A stretch of 64,000 bases of DNA from Prosapia bicincta (GCA_036971475.1 JBAIZL010000028.1:1109501-1173500), one strand, 5' to 3'; counted from the first letter of the stretch, positions 11,061-23,556 are shown. Numbers and translations: made by a program. Notes: generated by a model not told the origin, from the letters alone.

Positions 11061-13130
11061 AAATATTTATTTTCCACATAACTTATATGTAACAATACTG
11101 GGTGTTTGTATAGGGCTTATGTTACTCAAAATTTGCAAAGGGCAAAAAATGGTAAAGGATTTTATGTAATATCAATAATTGTATAATACAATTGTATTTA
11201 AACGTTTTCTTCTAATAAAGTGATTGCAAGTGGTTTTCAAGGAATAGACGATTTATAATGGAAATTTAGTTAAATCCTAATGAAATTCCATATTATAATC
11301 ATGTTCTGTTGAATATTTTCAAAGAGTAAGTATTAACTTCTTTTTTAAATATATGAATAACGTTTCTGAATATAAATCTAATTAAATATGTGAATATATA
11401 TATTTTTAAGGTTATTTATAGGAAGGAAAAATATAGGACGTTTTGAGAAACTGCCAAATTGACTTGTTAATTTTGATCATTTTAAACTTATATTTGTAAT
11501 TTGTTTAACTCGTGTTTAGTGTTTCTAATTTGGACATGAAGTTGATAATAACAAAATTATGCAAAAAAACTATTATTTTTAAAAAAAATTAAGTGTGAAA
11601 AAGTATAAATTAAATACTTTAGCTCAATTAATTTAGCTCAAATCTTATAATTTTTCGCACAATTTGGTGACTGTAAGCTATATGAAAGTTGAAATCCAGC
11701 TCGCTAACCATTGAGCTATGTTGACATAGAGCCCTAGCTAACTCAGCCATAAAAATAACAGGGTAAGAAGGAGTAAAATAAAATCAAGTAGAACTAGCTT
11801 TTATCTCGAAATAAATAAATACATTTTTATTGTATATAATAAAAAACTTACAAACAGGCTTTCAAATTTATATTATTACAGTAGTAATATTAATTTTTAA
11901 TAAAGCTTGCTTCAATGTGTTACTCATGCGAGCTGCCTGCCCGATTGTGAACAATGGATTCATTTTTGACCAAATAGCCTACTCGACAACTACATCACCC
12001 ATGTGTGGCATTTATATGCATTGAATACTTACAATAAAACGTTGCAAAAATACAATTTTCTTCTAAAATCTGAATTAATAAAGGTATTAAATAAAATTTG
12101 GACAAAATTAATTTAAACCTTGTAACAGATTTTTCACCAACTCCTAATAGTTCCTAAATAATTCCATAATCTATCTGCATTGTAAATTCTTGCATTTATA
12201 ATTAAAAAGACGTAAATTAGCCAATCAATTAACTCATTTCAGCTAATGTGGTTCTAATCTTGCATTCGCCCACTTTCCTACGGCCAATTTAGCTCACATT
12301 TTGCGTAGTCATCTACCTTTAATAGCCAAACTTGAATCAGCCATAAAGATAACACACACAAAGTTAAATAAAAGTTAGTAGACGAAAATATTAAAAAAAT
12401 TGGTTTGCACTCGAGTCGCGATAGAAGTGATAACAAAATACAGGAAATAGTTTCTCAAATGTTTCAACGAGAATCGCCCAAAATATGAATTTATATATTT
12501 TTAATTATATTTTTACATCTTTTTTTGAGGAATGTATTTAATAAAGACTAATATTTATTGTAGTTAATAGTAGAATAATGGTGGTAACAAAAACATTAAT
12601 TAGGTGTTATGGAACAAATTTGTTTAACAACTGCAATTCAAATCAATTCTTCAAAAAGTATAAGAAGAGTTTAAAAAATTGGTTTGAAAATACATAGCTT
12701 ATCTTTATATTGAATTATTTGTATTGAGACTTATCAAAATTTAAATAAATTAAAATATTTATTAACCTATCAAAACTATTTAATAACAATCTACGTGTAA
12801 AACGGCTGTTATACACATAACCTATAACACAAAATCAGCTGTTACATGAAATCATATGTTGTAAGGTATGCGTCTAATAGCGTGTCACGGAGGTATTGAT
12901 TTAATCTAATGCTTCTTTCACCGCATCTATAGAAGTTATCACTTTATATAGTATGTTTGTGCTACTCGGGAGCATTGGGATAACTAATTTTAAGTGTCAC
13001 ATTAAGCATGAGACGTAGGCCTACATACAATATTACCTATTTATAGACCCAAATTAAAGAAGTAAATAAAATTTTAATTTTTTAACCTGTGTCTAATTTT
13101 TATGTTAGAATGTTATTGTAAATTTTATAA
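11060..13130. other. AT-rich DNA with two short related repeat fragments
   Basis: Mostly featureless AT-rich sequence. Two segments, about 11640-11830 and 12270-12480, share the phrase CAGCCATAAA(A/G)ATAACA followed by similar A-rich text, suggesting two old copies of one short interspersed repeat. The first contains CTCGCTAACCATTGAGCTA at 11700, which resembles the reverse complement of a tRNA A box, so a tRNA-derived SINE is possible. No matching B box sits at the right distance. Confidence 0.3.
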
Positions 13131-14585
13131 ATTTTGCCTCCCGATGTGAATGAGCTCTCAGTTCCTTTCAAACGACAACTCCCCCAAAACGGAATTTTAG
13201 CCGCGCTACTATCTCTAACACGAATGGAATCATAATTTCAAATTGCTGCTTCTCGCAAGTAAATGTCACTGAACTTTAAATCTACACAAAAGAAATATTC
13301 ATCCAATTGTTTCAGCAAGATGTTACAGATACTTAATCAGAGTGTAATCGCCTAACCTAAGTGCACTCTGGGTATCAGTTGTAGAGACCACTGACTGAGA
13401 GCTAGCGCACAGATGCATTCAATAACCAGTTCATTGAGTATTGGATTTATAAGAACTATTCATTCCATCAGGGAACGATTTGTGTTCCCCTGCTCTTAAT
13501 GGATTGACGTTTATTTCATGCCTAGTTACATTCAACAGTATCAAGTGATAGGTAACGATAAAACTAGATAAATAAAATGTAGGTTATATATAACGATTTG
13601 GTACCGAGAGAAGAAATAATAACATGCATTAAAGTGTTAGACACAGTTAGTTAACCAAGGTAGCTTACCTTAGAATTACAATGAGCCGGTCTTCTTTTGA
13701 AAAGTTTAGTTTTTACCGAATTTTAATATAAAATCTGTATCTTACAGTATATTTTACTTTTAAGATTTGAGGTTATTTTACTGATAAATTGTGACTAACA
13801 TTTGATACAAATTGAATTTTTGTCATCTAGAAAAACTAACCACTTTTTACTTATGGTGTTTTAAGACAAACATTTAGATTGTAAAATAAAATTTATTCTG
13901 TGCTGAGCTTAGCCTCTACTGAAAGGTAATTTGTGTCAAATAGTTGCACCATTTGTAGGATCTAATTCTTAAAATTCAATAATTAATTATTAACACTGTT
14001 TTATAATACTCGTATGTTTAAAAACACATTCAAGTAATGCTAATAAGTAAGAGGGCTGAATATACAAATATATAAGACATTATGAGAATATAAGATATGG
14101 AAGTGTGTAAGTGCTTAGGGTACATAGGAAGGCTTGAAGGCGTCTCGCAACGGCTCCGCTGCCATTCCAAGACTTGACAGCCTGAAGACATTCTGTCTGA
14201 ATTCATTTTATCTTAACATTTGATTTCTGAAATATCACTCGTTGCGTTTGAGTCATTTCTTCCCACTCGCAAAGTCGACTTGGATTCATTTCCATACTGA
14301 CCATCGCGTCAGATTGTAACCAATGTGTTTGGTACTATTTTCGGCACCATGTTTTCAACTTAGAGAAAATATGAACAAGATTTTGAAAATTCTTGTTCTT
14401 TTTTGTTGAGGCTTGTATTGGCGACCAAGTTATATTCGTTTAAAGTGTTAAAACTTAGTTTCATTTACCTTGGGTTACCTTGAGCTCATTTTAACTTTTC
14501 TCAAGTTTTTGCTATATTTTTTTGTTTTGGCTTTAAAGTATAGTTTTTACAGTGTTGCACTAGTTTGCATTTAAAACAGCCTTGA
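13130..14585. other. Single-copy DNA with moderately GC-rich patches
   Basis: Patches at about 13135-13260, 13370-13520 and 14110-14350 are less AT-rich than their surroundings and non-repetitive. No frame of meaningful length is present. They could be conserved non-coding sequence or remnants too old to recognise. Confidence 0.3.
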
Positions 14586-14589
14586 CACT

Positions 14590-15262
14590 CTTAGAAATTT
14601 ACAGAGATTGACATGGCAATAGCTTTTATTTAGAAATTGACAGAGATTGCCATAGCAATAGCTTTCATTCAGAAATTGACAGAGATTGGAATAGCAATAG
14701 CTTTCATTCGGAAATTGACAGAGATTGACATACCGATAGCTTTCATTCAGAAATTGACAGAGATTGGCATAACGATAGCTTATATTCAGAAATTGACAGA
14801 GATTGGCATAGCAATAGCTTTCATTCGGAAATTGACAGAGATTGACATAACGATAGCTTTCATTCAGAAATTGACAGAGATTGACATAGCAATAGCTTTC
14901 ATTCGGAAATTGAAAGAGATTGGCATAACGATAGCTTATATTCAGAAATTGACAGAGATTGACATAGCAATAGCTTTCATTCGGAAATTGACAGAGATTG
15001 ACATAGCGATAGCTTATATTCAGAAATTGACAGAGATTGACATAGCAATAGCTTTCATTCGGAAATTGAAAGAGATTGGCATAAAGATAGCTTATATTCA
15101 GAAATTGACAGAGATTGACATAGCAATAGCTTTCATTCGGAAATTGACAGAGATTGACATAGCGATAGCTTTCACTCAGAAATTGACAGAGATTGACATA
15201 GCAATAGTTTTCATTCAGAAATTGACAGAGATTGACTTAGCGATAGCTTCCATTCGGACGAA
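14590..15262 (+). repeat. 39-bp minisatellite, about 17 copies, grown from transposase-like coding sequence
   Basis: The unit is 39 bp (TTGACAGAGATTGACATAGC followed by AATAGCTTTCATTCGGAAA), with an alternating variant carrying GGCATAACGATAGCTTATATTCAG. One forward frame is open for 243 codons (14637-15368) and reads as LTEIDIAIAFIRK repeats, which look like no natural protein. In another frame the unit reads SFHSEIDRD(W/*)HS. That frame leads straight into SDSFHSDEEDVNKGSEPEDN at about 15240-15300, an acidic segment typical of the N-terminus of piggyBac-like transposases. The array is therefore best explained as local expansion of that segment. Confidence 0.93.
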
Positions 15263-15880
15263 GAAGACGTTAATAAAGGAAGTGAGCCAGAAGACAATAT
15301 TTTACCTTGATATGGGAGAAATGATTATGAATTTTTATCCTCAGAAGATTATTTCCATAAACTATTGAAGAGAAAAAGACATTATAATTCAGCAAAAGAT
15401 TAGAATTCAACATCGTTAAAGGATAAGTAGGGGCTATAGTTGTATACGAACGTCTCGTATCGTTATTACTGGTTGATTAGGCTCTCCAAGGTCGATTAGA
15501 TATCAAACAATAAAAATGTGATTGACAGACAAAAGGAGTATTCCGGGGCTGAAGGGCCTCTAACTTGTAAATATTCGACACGGGCCTAAAGGTAAAGATG
15601 TTGTAACCCCTTTGGATGTGTTTGGCAATGAGAAAACGTCTGGGGAGCCTATGAAGTATGGTCCTCAGTGTTCTTGGCAGGAAAGAAACGGCAGATCCAG
15701 TTTTCCTAGGGTGAAAAAAATCATTTGTAAGATTTGTGCAGCTGAAAAGCGGAAAATGGCTACCAACTACTGCAGAAAGTGCGACATTGTATTCTGGGCG
15801 GAATACCAAGAGGGAGTCTGCTAAAACTGCAGCTCTGAGGCCTATATTCAAGGCATGGCACCATTGCAAGTAAGATTTTT
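15235..15880 (+). mobile_element. piggyBac-like transposase relic (N-terminal acidic part and C-terminal Cys-rich part)
   Basis: At 15235-15300 one frame reads SDSFHSDEEDVNKGSEPEDN, an acidic N-terminus like those of piggyBac transposases. At 15612-15824 a separate frame ends in KKIICKICAAEKRKMATNYC then RKCDIVFWAEY. The paired CxxC motifs, KRK(x)nYCxxCD spacing and C-terminal position match the Cys-rich domain of this family, although the usual LC..PCF..YH ending has decayed. The whole catalytic middle, including the DDD residues, is missing: only about 300 bp separates the two parts where more than 1 kb would be expected. This is a deleted, dead copy. No terminal repeats starting with CCC next to TTAA were identified. 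Assignment is from motif pattern only. Confidence 0.5.
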
Positions 15881-16214
15881 TTAAAAGCTAATACGAAAAC
15901 ATTTTATACTACAAAAACAAATAACAGAATTTATTAACTGTTTTTTAGTTCGTTTTTATAAAAAAATATAGTAAGTTTAATATTTTGACAACGGCCCTTG
16001 ATGATTTAGTCTGTCATTTTACCCCAATATCTAAAAGTATTTTTAGATCTTTTGATACAGTAGGCCTTTTGATAAAGTTTTGGTCTTTCACTTCCATCTA
16101 AACACAAAAAGTATTTTTGTCAAAATCGTTAAAAAATAACACATAACACTAACAATGTAAGTTTTAAGTGTCATAATATTTCAGGGTTATAAATTAGGTA
16201 TAGACTTCTGAACC
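15881..16214. other. AT-rich single-copy DNA
   Basis: No coding or repeat structure seen. A TAGGCCTT near-palindrome occurs at about 16063. Confidence 0.5.
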
Positions 16215-16725
16215 AGGTTTGTATGATATAACCTGTCTTGTGGAAAAATCTGCTAACTAGGCTGGCCCGGATTTTCCTCTTTTTCTCAGCTGTTTCCACA
16301 ATTATACAAGTACAAGCGTTCGAATTTTGTAAATTAACTTTCTTACCCTAATAATAATTTCAAAATTTCTACGAATATTTGAGAAGTATGTAAACGTGTC
16401 AGAGTAATGGAGCAACACTATCATTTTAACGTTTAATTTAATGTAACGCGTGTGATTGTCAGCGCACATTTACAGGCAACTTTTATGTTGTTTATTGCTT
16501 TTTTCCAAATTATGTCATGTTTGTTATCATTCTTGTTATGTGTACTTACTTACTTTTCAAAGATTTGATAGAAATTTGTAAATTATAAATAGACTAAACA
16601 ATGCAACTTACTTAGTGGAGATGGCTAGTACGTGACCCAATAAGTAAACAGCTGAGAACAGCTGCAAGAGATAAGGCACATCCGGATCCACAAGACAGGT
16701 TACATTATACACACTATATAACCAT
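16215..16725. mobile_element. Putative non-autonomous element with imperfect terminal inverted repeats
   Basis: TAACCTGTCTTGTGGA at 16229-16244 is exactly repeated in inverse orientation at 16687-16702. Farther in, CTCAGCTGTTTCC at about 16287 faces GTAAACAGCTGAG at about 16648, and the outer flanks (GTATGATATAACC versus the inverse of GGTTACATTATAC) are also alike. This gives imperfect inverted repeats of roughly 70 bp around an AT-rich core of about 350 bp, the design of a MITE or small foldback element. The exact ends and target-site duplication are unclear. Confidence 0.5.
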
Positions 16726-17078
16726 TTTAAGCTACAACGTTAGTTTTTTCACTAAAGGTAAGAATGTATAATATCTTATACAGCTGTCAGAATTTACAAT
16801 AACAAACTGAATAGCTTTCGCTTGGACGTAATACTGAAGGTGTAAGGTTCGAGAATGTTTTTAGAGTAAAACCAATAGACTCTATCATTTAAATTTCGCT
16901 TTCACGTTTTTAAATTGAACTTTTGATGTTACATTGTCTGACAAAAAGAAGGGAAGAGCGGGTTTCAGTCAAGCAAATTATACATTGTGATACATATTCA
17001 TGAACTGGTACAGCCACCCTCACTCCAGGACCTTTGTTCAAAGCTTGCGTATTTATTCACTAAATGGGATTACAATTG

Positions 17079-17079
<1 letters not shown>
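16726..17079. other. AT-rich single-copy DNA
   Basis: No gene or repeat recognised. The apparent 80-codon frame beginning at 16987 consists largely of the following GT tract. Confidence 0.5.

Positions 17080-17142
<63 letters not shown>
17080..17142. repeat. (GT)n microsatellite
   Basis: About 31 uninterrupted GT dinucleotides. Confidence 0.99.
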
Positions 17143-17144
<2 letters not shown>

Positions 17145-17465
17145 GTTGAATTGTTTATATATTTCGTATTGTTTAGTTGTTGAAGTATTTTATTTGGTTT
17201 GCTCAAACTTTAAAGTTTTGTTAGTTTAACTAGTTGCTTGTGGATATGAGGTGGTGACAAGATAGGCTATTTTAAGTTGTATGCAATTTTATATTCCAGC
17301 ACATGGTTAGTTAAATAAAAAACCAGAATAAAAATTAACTTTTAATAGTTTGGTTTTTAAAATGGGTATTTTTTTACAGATTGGGATTTGATGCATAATC
17401 TGTAAACATATTACGTAAAACTTAAAATTTCCATTCTGCATAGTTGAATATAATGATATTTATTA
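17143..17465. other. AT-rich single-copy DNA
   Basis: Nothing recognisable. It separates the GT tract from the 45-bp array. Confidence 0.5.
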
Positions 17466-18008
17466 AATTCCTTCTATTAGCTCACACTCTCCTCATATAT
17501 AACTTGTACAAATTCCTTCTATTAGCTCACACTTTCCTCATATATATCTTGTACAAATTCCTTCTATTAGCTCACACTCTCCTCATATATAACTTGTACA
17601 AATTCCTTCTATTAGCTCACACTTTCCTCATATATATCTTGTACAAATTCCTTCTATTAGCTCACACTCTCCTCATATATATCTTGTACAAATTCCTTCT
17701 ATTAGCTCACACTCTCCTCATATATATCTTGTACAAATTCCTTCTATTAGCTCACACTTTCCTCATATATATCTTGTACAAATTCCTTCTATTAGCTCAC
17801 ACTCTCCTCATATATATCTTGTACAGATTCCTTCTATTAGCTCACACTCTCCTCATATATATCTTGTACAAATTCCTTCTATTAGCTCACACTCTCCTCA
17901 TATATATCTTGTACAAACTCCTTCTATTAGCTCACACTCTCCTCATATATATCTTGTACAAATTCCCTATATTAGCTCACACTCTCCTCATATATATCTT
18001 GTACAAAT
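17466..18008 (+). repeat. 45-bp minisatellite, 12 copies
   Basis: The unit is 45 bp (AAATTCCTTCTATTAGCTCA, CACTCTCCTCATATATATCT, TGTAC). Two variants (CTCTCC/AACTTG and CTTTCC/ATCTTG) partly alternate at the left. Because 45 is 15 codons, a 215-codon frame results (17444-18091) with repeats of KFLLLAHTLLIYILY, which I regard as an artefact. The last unit runs straight into a dispersed repeat. Single, unamplified counterparts of the unit precede the other copies of that repeat near 34447 and 60165. Confidence 0.96.
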
Positions 18009-18695
18009 TTTCGATCGTTAATAAAATACGTTTTTATTCATTCAATCAAGTTCGAATACATTTTTGTAAACCTGTCGTGGATGACAATTGATACTAATAC
18101 AATTTTTTCAAATATTTATTCAATAGCTAAATTATAAAAACTTGGGGGGTTTAGGTCAGATTCGAACTGAGAATCTTAATGTTCGAGTCTAGCGCTTTTT
18201 GAGCCAACTTTCCCATAGCTAGAAATGAAATACTCAAAGATCTATATGAAAAACCTCCATCGTATAATCTTATATGGTTGCCATGGTTACCATACAATAT
18301 CATAATAAACTAAGAATAAAAACTAAAGAATAAAATAAAGAAACAAACTGGATTAACGTTATCGAACCTTGCTTCACAAACGGACAATGCGAAAGGAAAG
18401 CGAAAAGAAACTACAACACAATGCAAGCGACAAAAAAAAGATAGCGTGTAAATAGTTACAAATAAAAATAATATTCCAACACCATACATAGAAAGGAAAA
18501 TGGAAAATTGCAAGAAAATTCGTTTTCTATTTTGCCACTAAATTTTGTTATTCGGACATATGTATATAGGGCTACTTATTCATATTAATTGTAATTATAA
18601 AATAAAATGAAACTAAAATAAAATTTTTCTTAGTTGTTTGAAATAGGAATTGACTTTTAGTAATAAATTTATATTACTTGTTTATTAAAGTTCGG
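18005..18695 (+). mobile_element. Dispersed repeat family, copy 1
   Basis: It begins TTTTCGATCGTTAATAAAAT and ends near GGAATTGACTTTTAGTAATA. It is collinear with 60190-60750 and, over its left 200 bp, with 34475-34660. Shared landmarks include CGTTAATAAAATACGTTTTT, GATGACAATTGAT, TTTCAAATATTTATTCAATA, CTAGAAATGAAATAC and ATAAAATAAAATG(A/T)AACTAAA. Around 18157-18222 there is a tRNA-like patch on the minus strand: B-box-like AGATTCGAACTGA read inverse, then A-box-like sequence. It is not at an end of the repeat, so a simple tRNA-SINE is not established. No coding capacity is seen. Confidence 0.75.
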
Positions 18696-18765
18696 TGCTA
18701 ACGAAAGGTTCAAGTTAGTTCAGTATACCAATGCAAAACCACTATTAGTTACAGTGGTAGTTACT

Positions 18766-21700
18766 GTAGGCTAATAGCTACCGTCCGTCGTCACGGTGGC
18801 GGCTACTGATGGTCAGGTGTGATACGGACTCGGAAAATATTTACTGTGTAGTAAGTCTTTGCAGCTTGTGAAGAAAGGGCTAGGCTAATAGCTACCGTCC
18901 GTTGTCACGATGGCGGCTACTGATGGTCAGGTGTGATACGGACTCGGAAAATATTTACTGTGTAGTAAGTCTTTGCAGCTTGTTGTGAAGAAAGGACTAG
19001 GCTAATAGCTACCGTCCGTCGTCACGGTGGCGGCTACTGATGCTAAGGTGTGATACGGACTCGGAAAATATTTACTGTGTAGTAAGTCTTTGCAGCTTGT
19101 TGTGAAGAAAGGACTAGGCTAATAGCTACCGTCCGTCGTCACGGTGGCGGCTACTGATGGTCAGGTGTGATACGGACTCGGAAAATATTTACTGTGTAGT
19201 AAGTCTTTGCAGCTTGTTGTGAAGAAAGGACTAGGCTAATAGCTACCGTCCGTCGTCACGGTGGCGGCTACTGATGCTAAGGTGTGATACGGACTCGGAA
19301 AATATTTACTGTGTAGTAAGTCTTTGCAGCTTGTTGTGAAGAAAGGGCTAGGCTAATAGCTACCGTCCGTCGTCACGGTGGCGGCTACTGATGCTAAGGT
19401 GTGATACGGACTCGGAAAATATTTACTGTGTAGTAAGTCTTTGCAGCTTGTTGTGAAGAAAGGACTAGGCTAATAGCTACCGTCCGTCGTCACGGTGGCG
19501 GCTACTGATGGTCAGGTGTGATACGGACTCGGAAAATATTTACTGTGTAGTAAGTCTTTGCAGCTTGTGAAGAAAGGGCTAGGCTAATAGCTACCGTCCG
19601 TCGTCACGGTGGCGGCTACTGGTGGTCAGGTGTGATATGGACTCGGAAAATATTTACTGTGTAGTAAGTCTTTGCAGCTTGTTGTGAAGAAAGGACTAGG
19701 CTAATAGCTACCGTCCGTCGTCACGGTGGCCGCTACTGATGGTCACGTGTGATACGGACTCGGAAAATATTTACTGTGTAGTAAGTCTTTGCAGCTTGTG
19801 AAGAAAGGGCTAGGCTAATAGCTACCGTCCGTCGTCACGGTGGCGGCTACTGATGCTCAGGTGTGATATGAACTCGGAAAATATTTACTGTGTAGTAAGT
19901 CTTTGCAGCTTGTTGTGAAGAAAGGGCTAGGCTAATAGCTACCGTCCGTCGTCACGGTGGCGGCTACTGATGGTCAGGTGTGATATGGACTCGGAAAATA
20001 TTTACTGTGTAGTAAGTCTTTGCAGCTTGTTGTGAAGAAAGGACTAGGCTAATAGCTACCGTCCGTCGTCACGGTGGCGGCTACTGATGGTCAGGTGTGA
20101 TACGGACTCGGAAAATATTTACTGTGTAGTAAGTCTTTGCAGCTTGTTGTGAAGAAAGGGCTAGGCTAATAGCTACCGTCCGTCGTCACGGTGGCGGCTA
20201 CTGATGGTCAAGTGTGATACGGACTCGGAAAATATTTACTGTGTAGTAAGTCTTTGCAGCTTGTTGTGAAGAAAGGACTAGGCTAATAGCTACCGTCCGT
20301 CGTCACGGTGGCGGCTACTGATGGTCAGGTGTGATACGGACTCGGAAAATATTTACTGTGTAGTAAGTCTTTGCAGCTTGTTGTGAAGAAAGGACTAGGC
20401 TAATAGCTACCGTCCGTCGTCACGGTGGCGGCTACTGGTGGTCAGGTGTGATACGGACTCGGAAAATATTTACTGTGTAGTAAGTCTTTGCAGCTTGTTG
20501 TGAAGAAAGGGCTAGGCTAATAGCTACCGTCCGTCGTCACGGTGGCGGCTACTGGTGGTCACGTGTGATACGGACTTGGAAAATATTTACTGTGTAGTAA
20601 GTCTTTGCAGCTTGTTGTGAAGAAAGGGCTAGGCTAATAGCTACCGTCCGTCGTCACGGTGGCGGCTACTGGTGGTCACGTGTGATACGGACTTGGAAAA
20701 TATTTACTGTGTAGTAAGTCTTTGCAGCTTGTTGTGAAGAAAGGGCTAGGCTAATAGCTACCGTCCGTCGTCACGGTGGCGGCTACTGGTGGTCACGTGT
20801 GATACGGACTCGGAAAATATTTACTGTGTAGTAAGTCTTTGCAGCTTGTTGTGAAGAAAGGGCTAGGCTAATAGCTACCGTCCGTCGTCACGGTGGCGGC
20901 TACTGATGGTCAGGTGTGATATGGACTCGGAAAATATTTACTGTGTAGTAAGTCTTTGCAGCTTGTTGTGAAGAAAGGGCAAGGCTAATAGCTACCGTCC
21001 GTCGTCACGGTGGCGGCTACTGATGGTCAGGTGTGATATGAACTCGGAAAATATTTACTGTGTAGTAAGTCTTTGCAGCTTGTTGTGAAGAAAGGGCTAG
21101 GCTAATAGCTACCGTCCGTCGTCACGGTGGCGGCTACTGATGGTCACGTGTGATACGGACTCGGAAAATATTTACTGTGTAGTAAGTCTTTGCAGCTTGT
21201 TGTGAAGTAAGGGCTAGGCTAATAGCTACCGTCCGTCGTCACGGTGGCGGCTACTGATGGTCAGGTGTGATATGAACTCGGAAAATATTTACTGTGTAGT
21301 AAGTCTTTGCAGCTTGTTGTGAAGAAAGGGCTAGGCTAATAGCTACCGTCCGTCGTCACGGTGGCGGCTACTGATGGTCAGGTGTGATATGAACTCGGAA
21401 AATATTTACTGTGTAGTAAGTCTTTGCAGCTTGTTGTGAAGTAAGGGCTAGGCTAATAGCTACCGTCCGTCGTCACGGTGGCGGCTACTGATGGTCAGGT
21501 GTGATATGAACTCGGAAAATATTTACTGTGTAGTAAGTCTTTGCAGCTTGTTGTGAAGAAAGGGCTAGGCTAATAGCTACCGTCCGTCGTCACGGTGGCG
21601 GCTACTGATGGTCACGTGTGATACGGACTCGGAAAATATTTACTGTGTAGTAAGTCTTTGCAGCTTGTTGTGAAGAAAGGGCTAGGCTAATAGCTACCGT

Positions 21701-23556
21701 CCGTCGTCACGGTGGCGGCTACTGATGGTCACGTGTGATACGAACTCGGAAAATATTTACTGTGTAGTAAGTCTTTGCAGCTTGTTGTGAAGAAAGGGCT
21801 GGGCTAATAGCTACCGTCCGTCGTCACGGTGGCGGCTACTGATGGTCAGGTGTGATACGGACTCGGAAAATATTTACTGTGTAGTAAGTCTTTGCAGCTT
21901 GTTGTGAAGAAAGGGCTAGGCTAATACCTACCGTCCGTCGTCACGGTGGCGGCTACTGATGGTCAGGTGTGATATGGACTCGGAAAATATTTACTGTGTA
22001 GTAAGTCTTTGCAGCTTGTTGTGAAGAAAGGGCTAGGCTAATAGCTACCGTCCGTCGTCACGGTGGCGGCTACTGATGGTCACGTGTGATACGGACTCGG
22101 AAAATATTTACTGTGTAGTAAGTCTTTGCAGCTTGTTGTGAAGTAAGGGCTAGGCTAATAGCTACCGTCCGTCGTCACGGTGGCGGCTACTGATGGTCAG
22201 GTGTGATATGAACTCGGAAAATATTTACTGTGTAGTAAGTCTTTGCAGCTTGTTGTGAAGAAAGGACTAGGCTAATAGCTACCGTCCGTCGTCACGGTGG
22301 CGGCTACTGGTGGTCAGGTGTGATACGGACTCGGAAAATATTTACTGTGTAGTAAGTCTTTGCAGCTTGTTGTGAAGAAAGGGCTAGGCTAATAGCTACC
22401 GCCCGTCGTCACGGTGGCGGCTACTGATGGTCATGTGTGATACGGACTCGGAAAATATATACTGTGTAGTAAGTCTTTGCAGCTTGTTGTGAAGAAAGGG
22501 CTAGGCTAATAGCTACCGCCCGTCGTCACGGTGGCGGCTACTGGTGGTCAGGTGTGATACGGACTCGGAAAATATTTACTGTGTAGTAAGTCTTTGCAGC
22601 TTGTTGTGAAGAAAGGGCTAGGCTAATAGCTACCGTCCGTCGTCACGGTGGCGGCTACTGATGGTCAAGTGTGATATGAACTCGGAAAATATTTACTGTG
22701 TAGTAAGTCTTTGCAGCTTGTTGTGAAGAAAGGACTAGGCTAATAGCTACCGTCCGTCGTCACGGTGGCGGCTACTGGTGGTCAGGTGTGATACGGACTC
22801 GGAAAATATTTACTGTGTAGTAAGTCTTTGCAGCTTGTTGTGAAGAAAGGGCTAGGCTAATAGCTACCGCCCGTCGTCACGGTGGCGGCTACTGATGGTC
22901 ATGTGTGATACGGACTCGGAAAATATATACTGTGTAGTAAGTCTTTGCAGCTTGTTGTGAAGAAAGGGCTAGGCTAATAGCTACCGCCCGTCGTCACGGT
23001 GGCGGCTACTGGTAGTCAGGTGTGATACGGACTCGGAAAATATTTACTGTGTAGTAAGTCTTTGCAGCTTGTTGTGAAGAAAGGGCTAGGCTAATAGCTA
23101 CCGCCCGTCGTCACGGTGGCGGCTACTGATGGTCAGGTGTGATACGGACTCGGAAAATATTTACTGTGTAGTAAGTCTTTGCAGCTTGTTGTGAAGAAAG
23201 GGCTGGGCTAATAGCTACCGTCCGTCGTCACGGTGGCGGCTACTGATGGTCAGGTGTGATACGGACTCGGAAAATATTTACTGTGTAGTAAGTCTTTGCA
23301 GCTTGTTGTGAAGAAAGGGCTAGGCTAATAGCTACCGTCCGTCGTCACGGTGGCGGCTACTGATGGTCAGGTGTGATACGGACTCGGAAAATATTTACTG
23401 TGTAGTAAGTCTTTGCAGCTTGTTGCGAAGAAAGGACTAGGCTAATAGCTACCGTCCGTCGTCACGGTGGCGGCTACTGATGGTCAGGTGTGATATGGAC
23501 TCGGAAAATATTTACTGTGTAGTAAGTCTTTGCAGCTTGTTGCGAAGAAAGGGCTG
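18766..23556. repeat. 117-bp satellite array, about 41 copies
   Basis: The unit is 117 bp (114 bp when one TTG is absent), starting GGCTAATAGCTACCGTCCGT; successive starts include 20047 and 20164. Divergence is very low, confined to a few variable positions: GATGGTCAGG/GATGCTAAGG/GGTGGTCACG, TACGG/TATGG/TATGA and GGGCTA/GGACTA. A block with two rare markers (CCGCCCGT and AAATATATAC) is repeated at a spacing of exactly four units (22451 and 22919). Each unit contains an E-box-like core that is CAGGTG in most copies and CACGTG in at least eight. Confidence 0.98.

Noticed and set aside
11640..11760. tRNA gene on the minus strand
   Set aside because: An A-box-like sequence is present, but there is no B box at proper spacing and no cloverleaf; at most a SINE remnant.
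17444..18091. 215-codon hydrophobic repeat protein
   Set aside because: A 45-bp minisatellite read in frame. The other copies of the parent dispersed repeat have a single unit and no frame.
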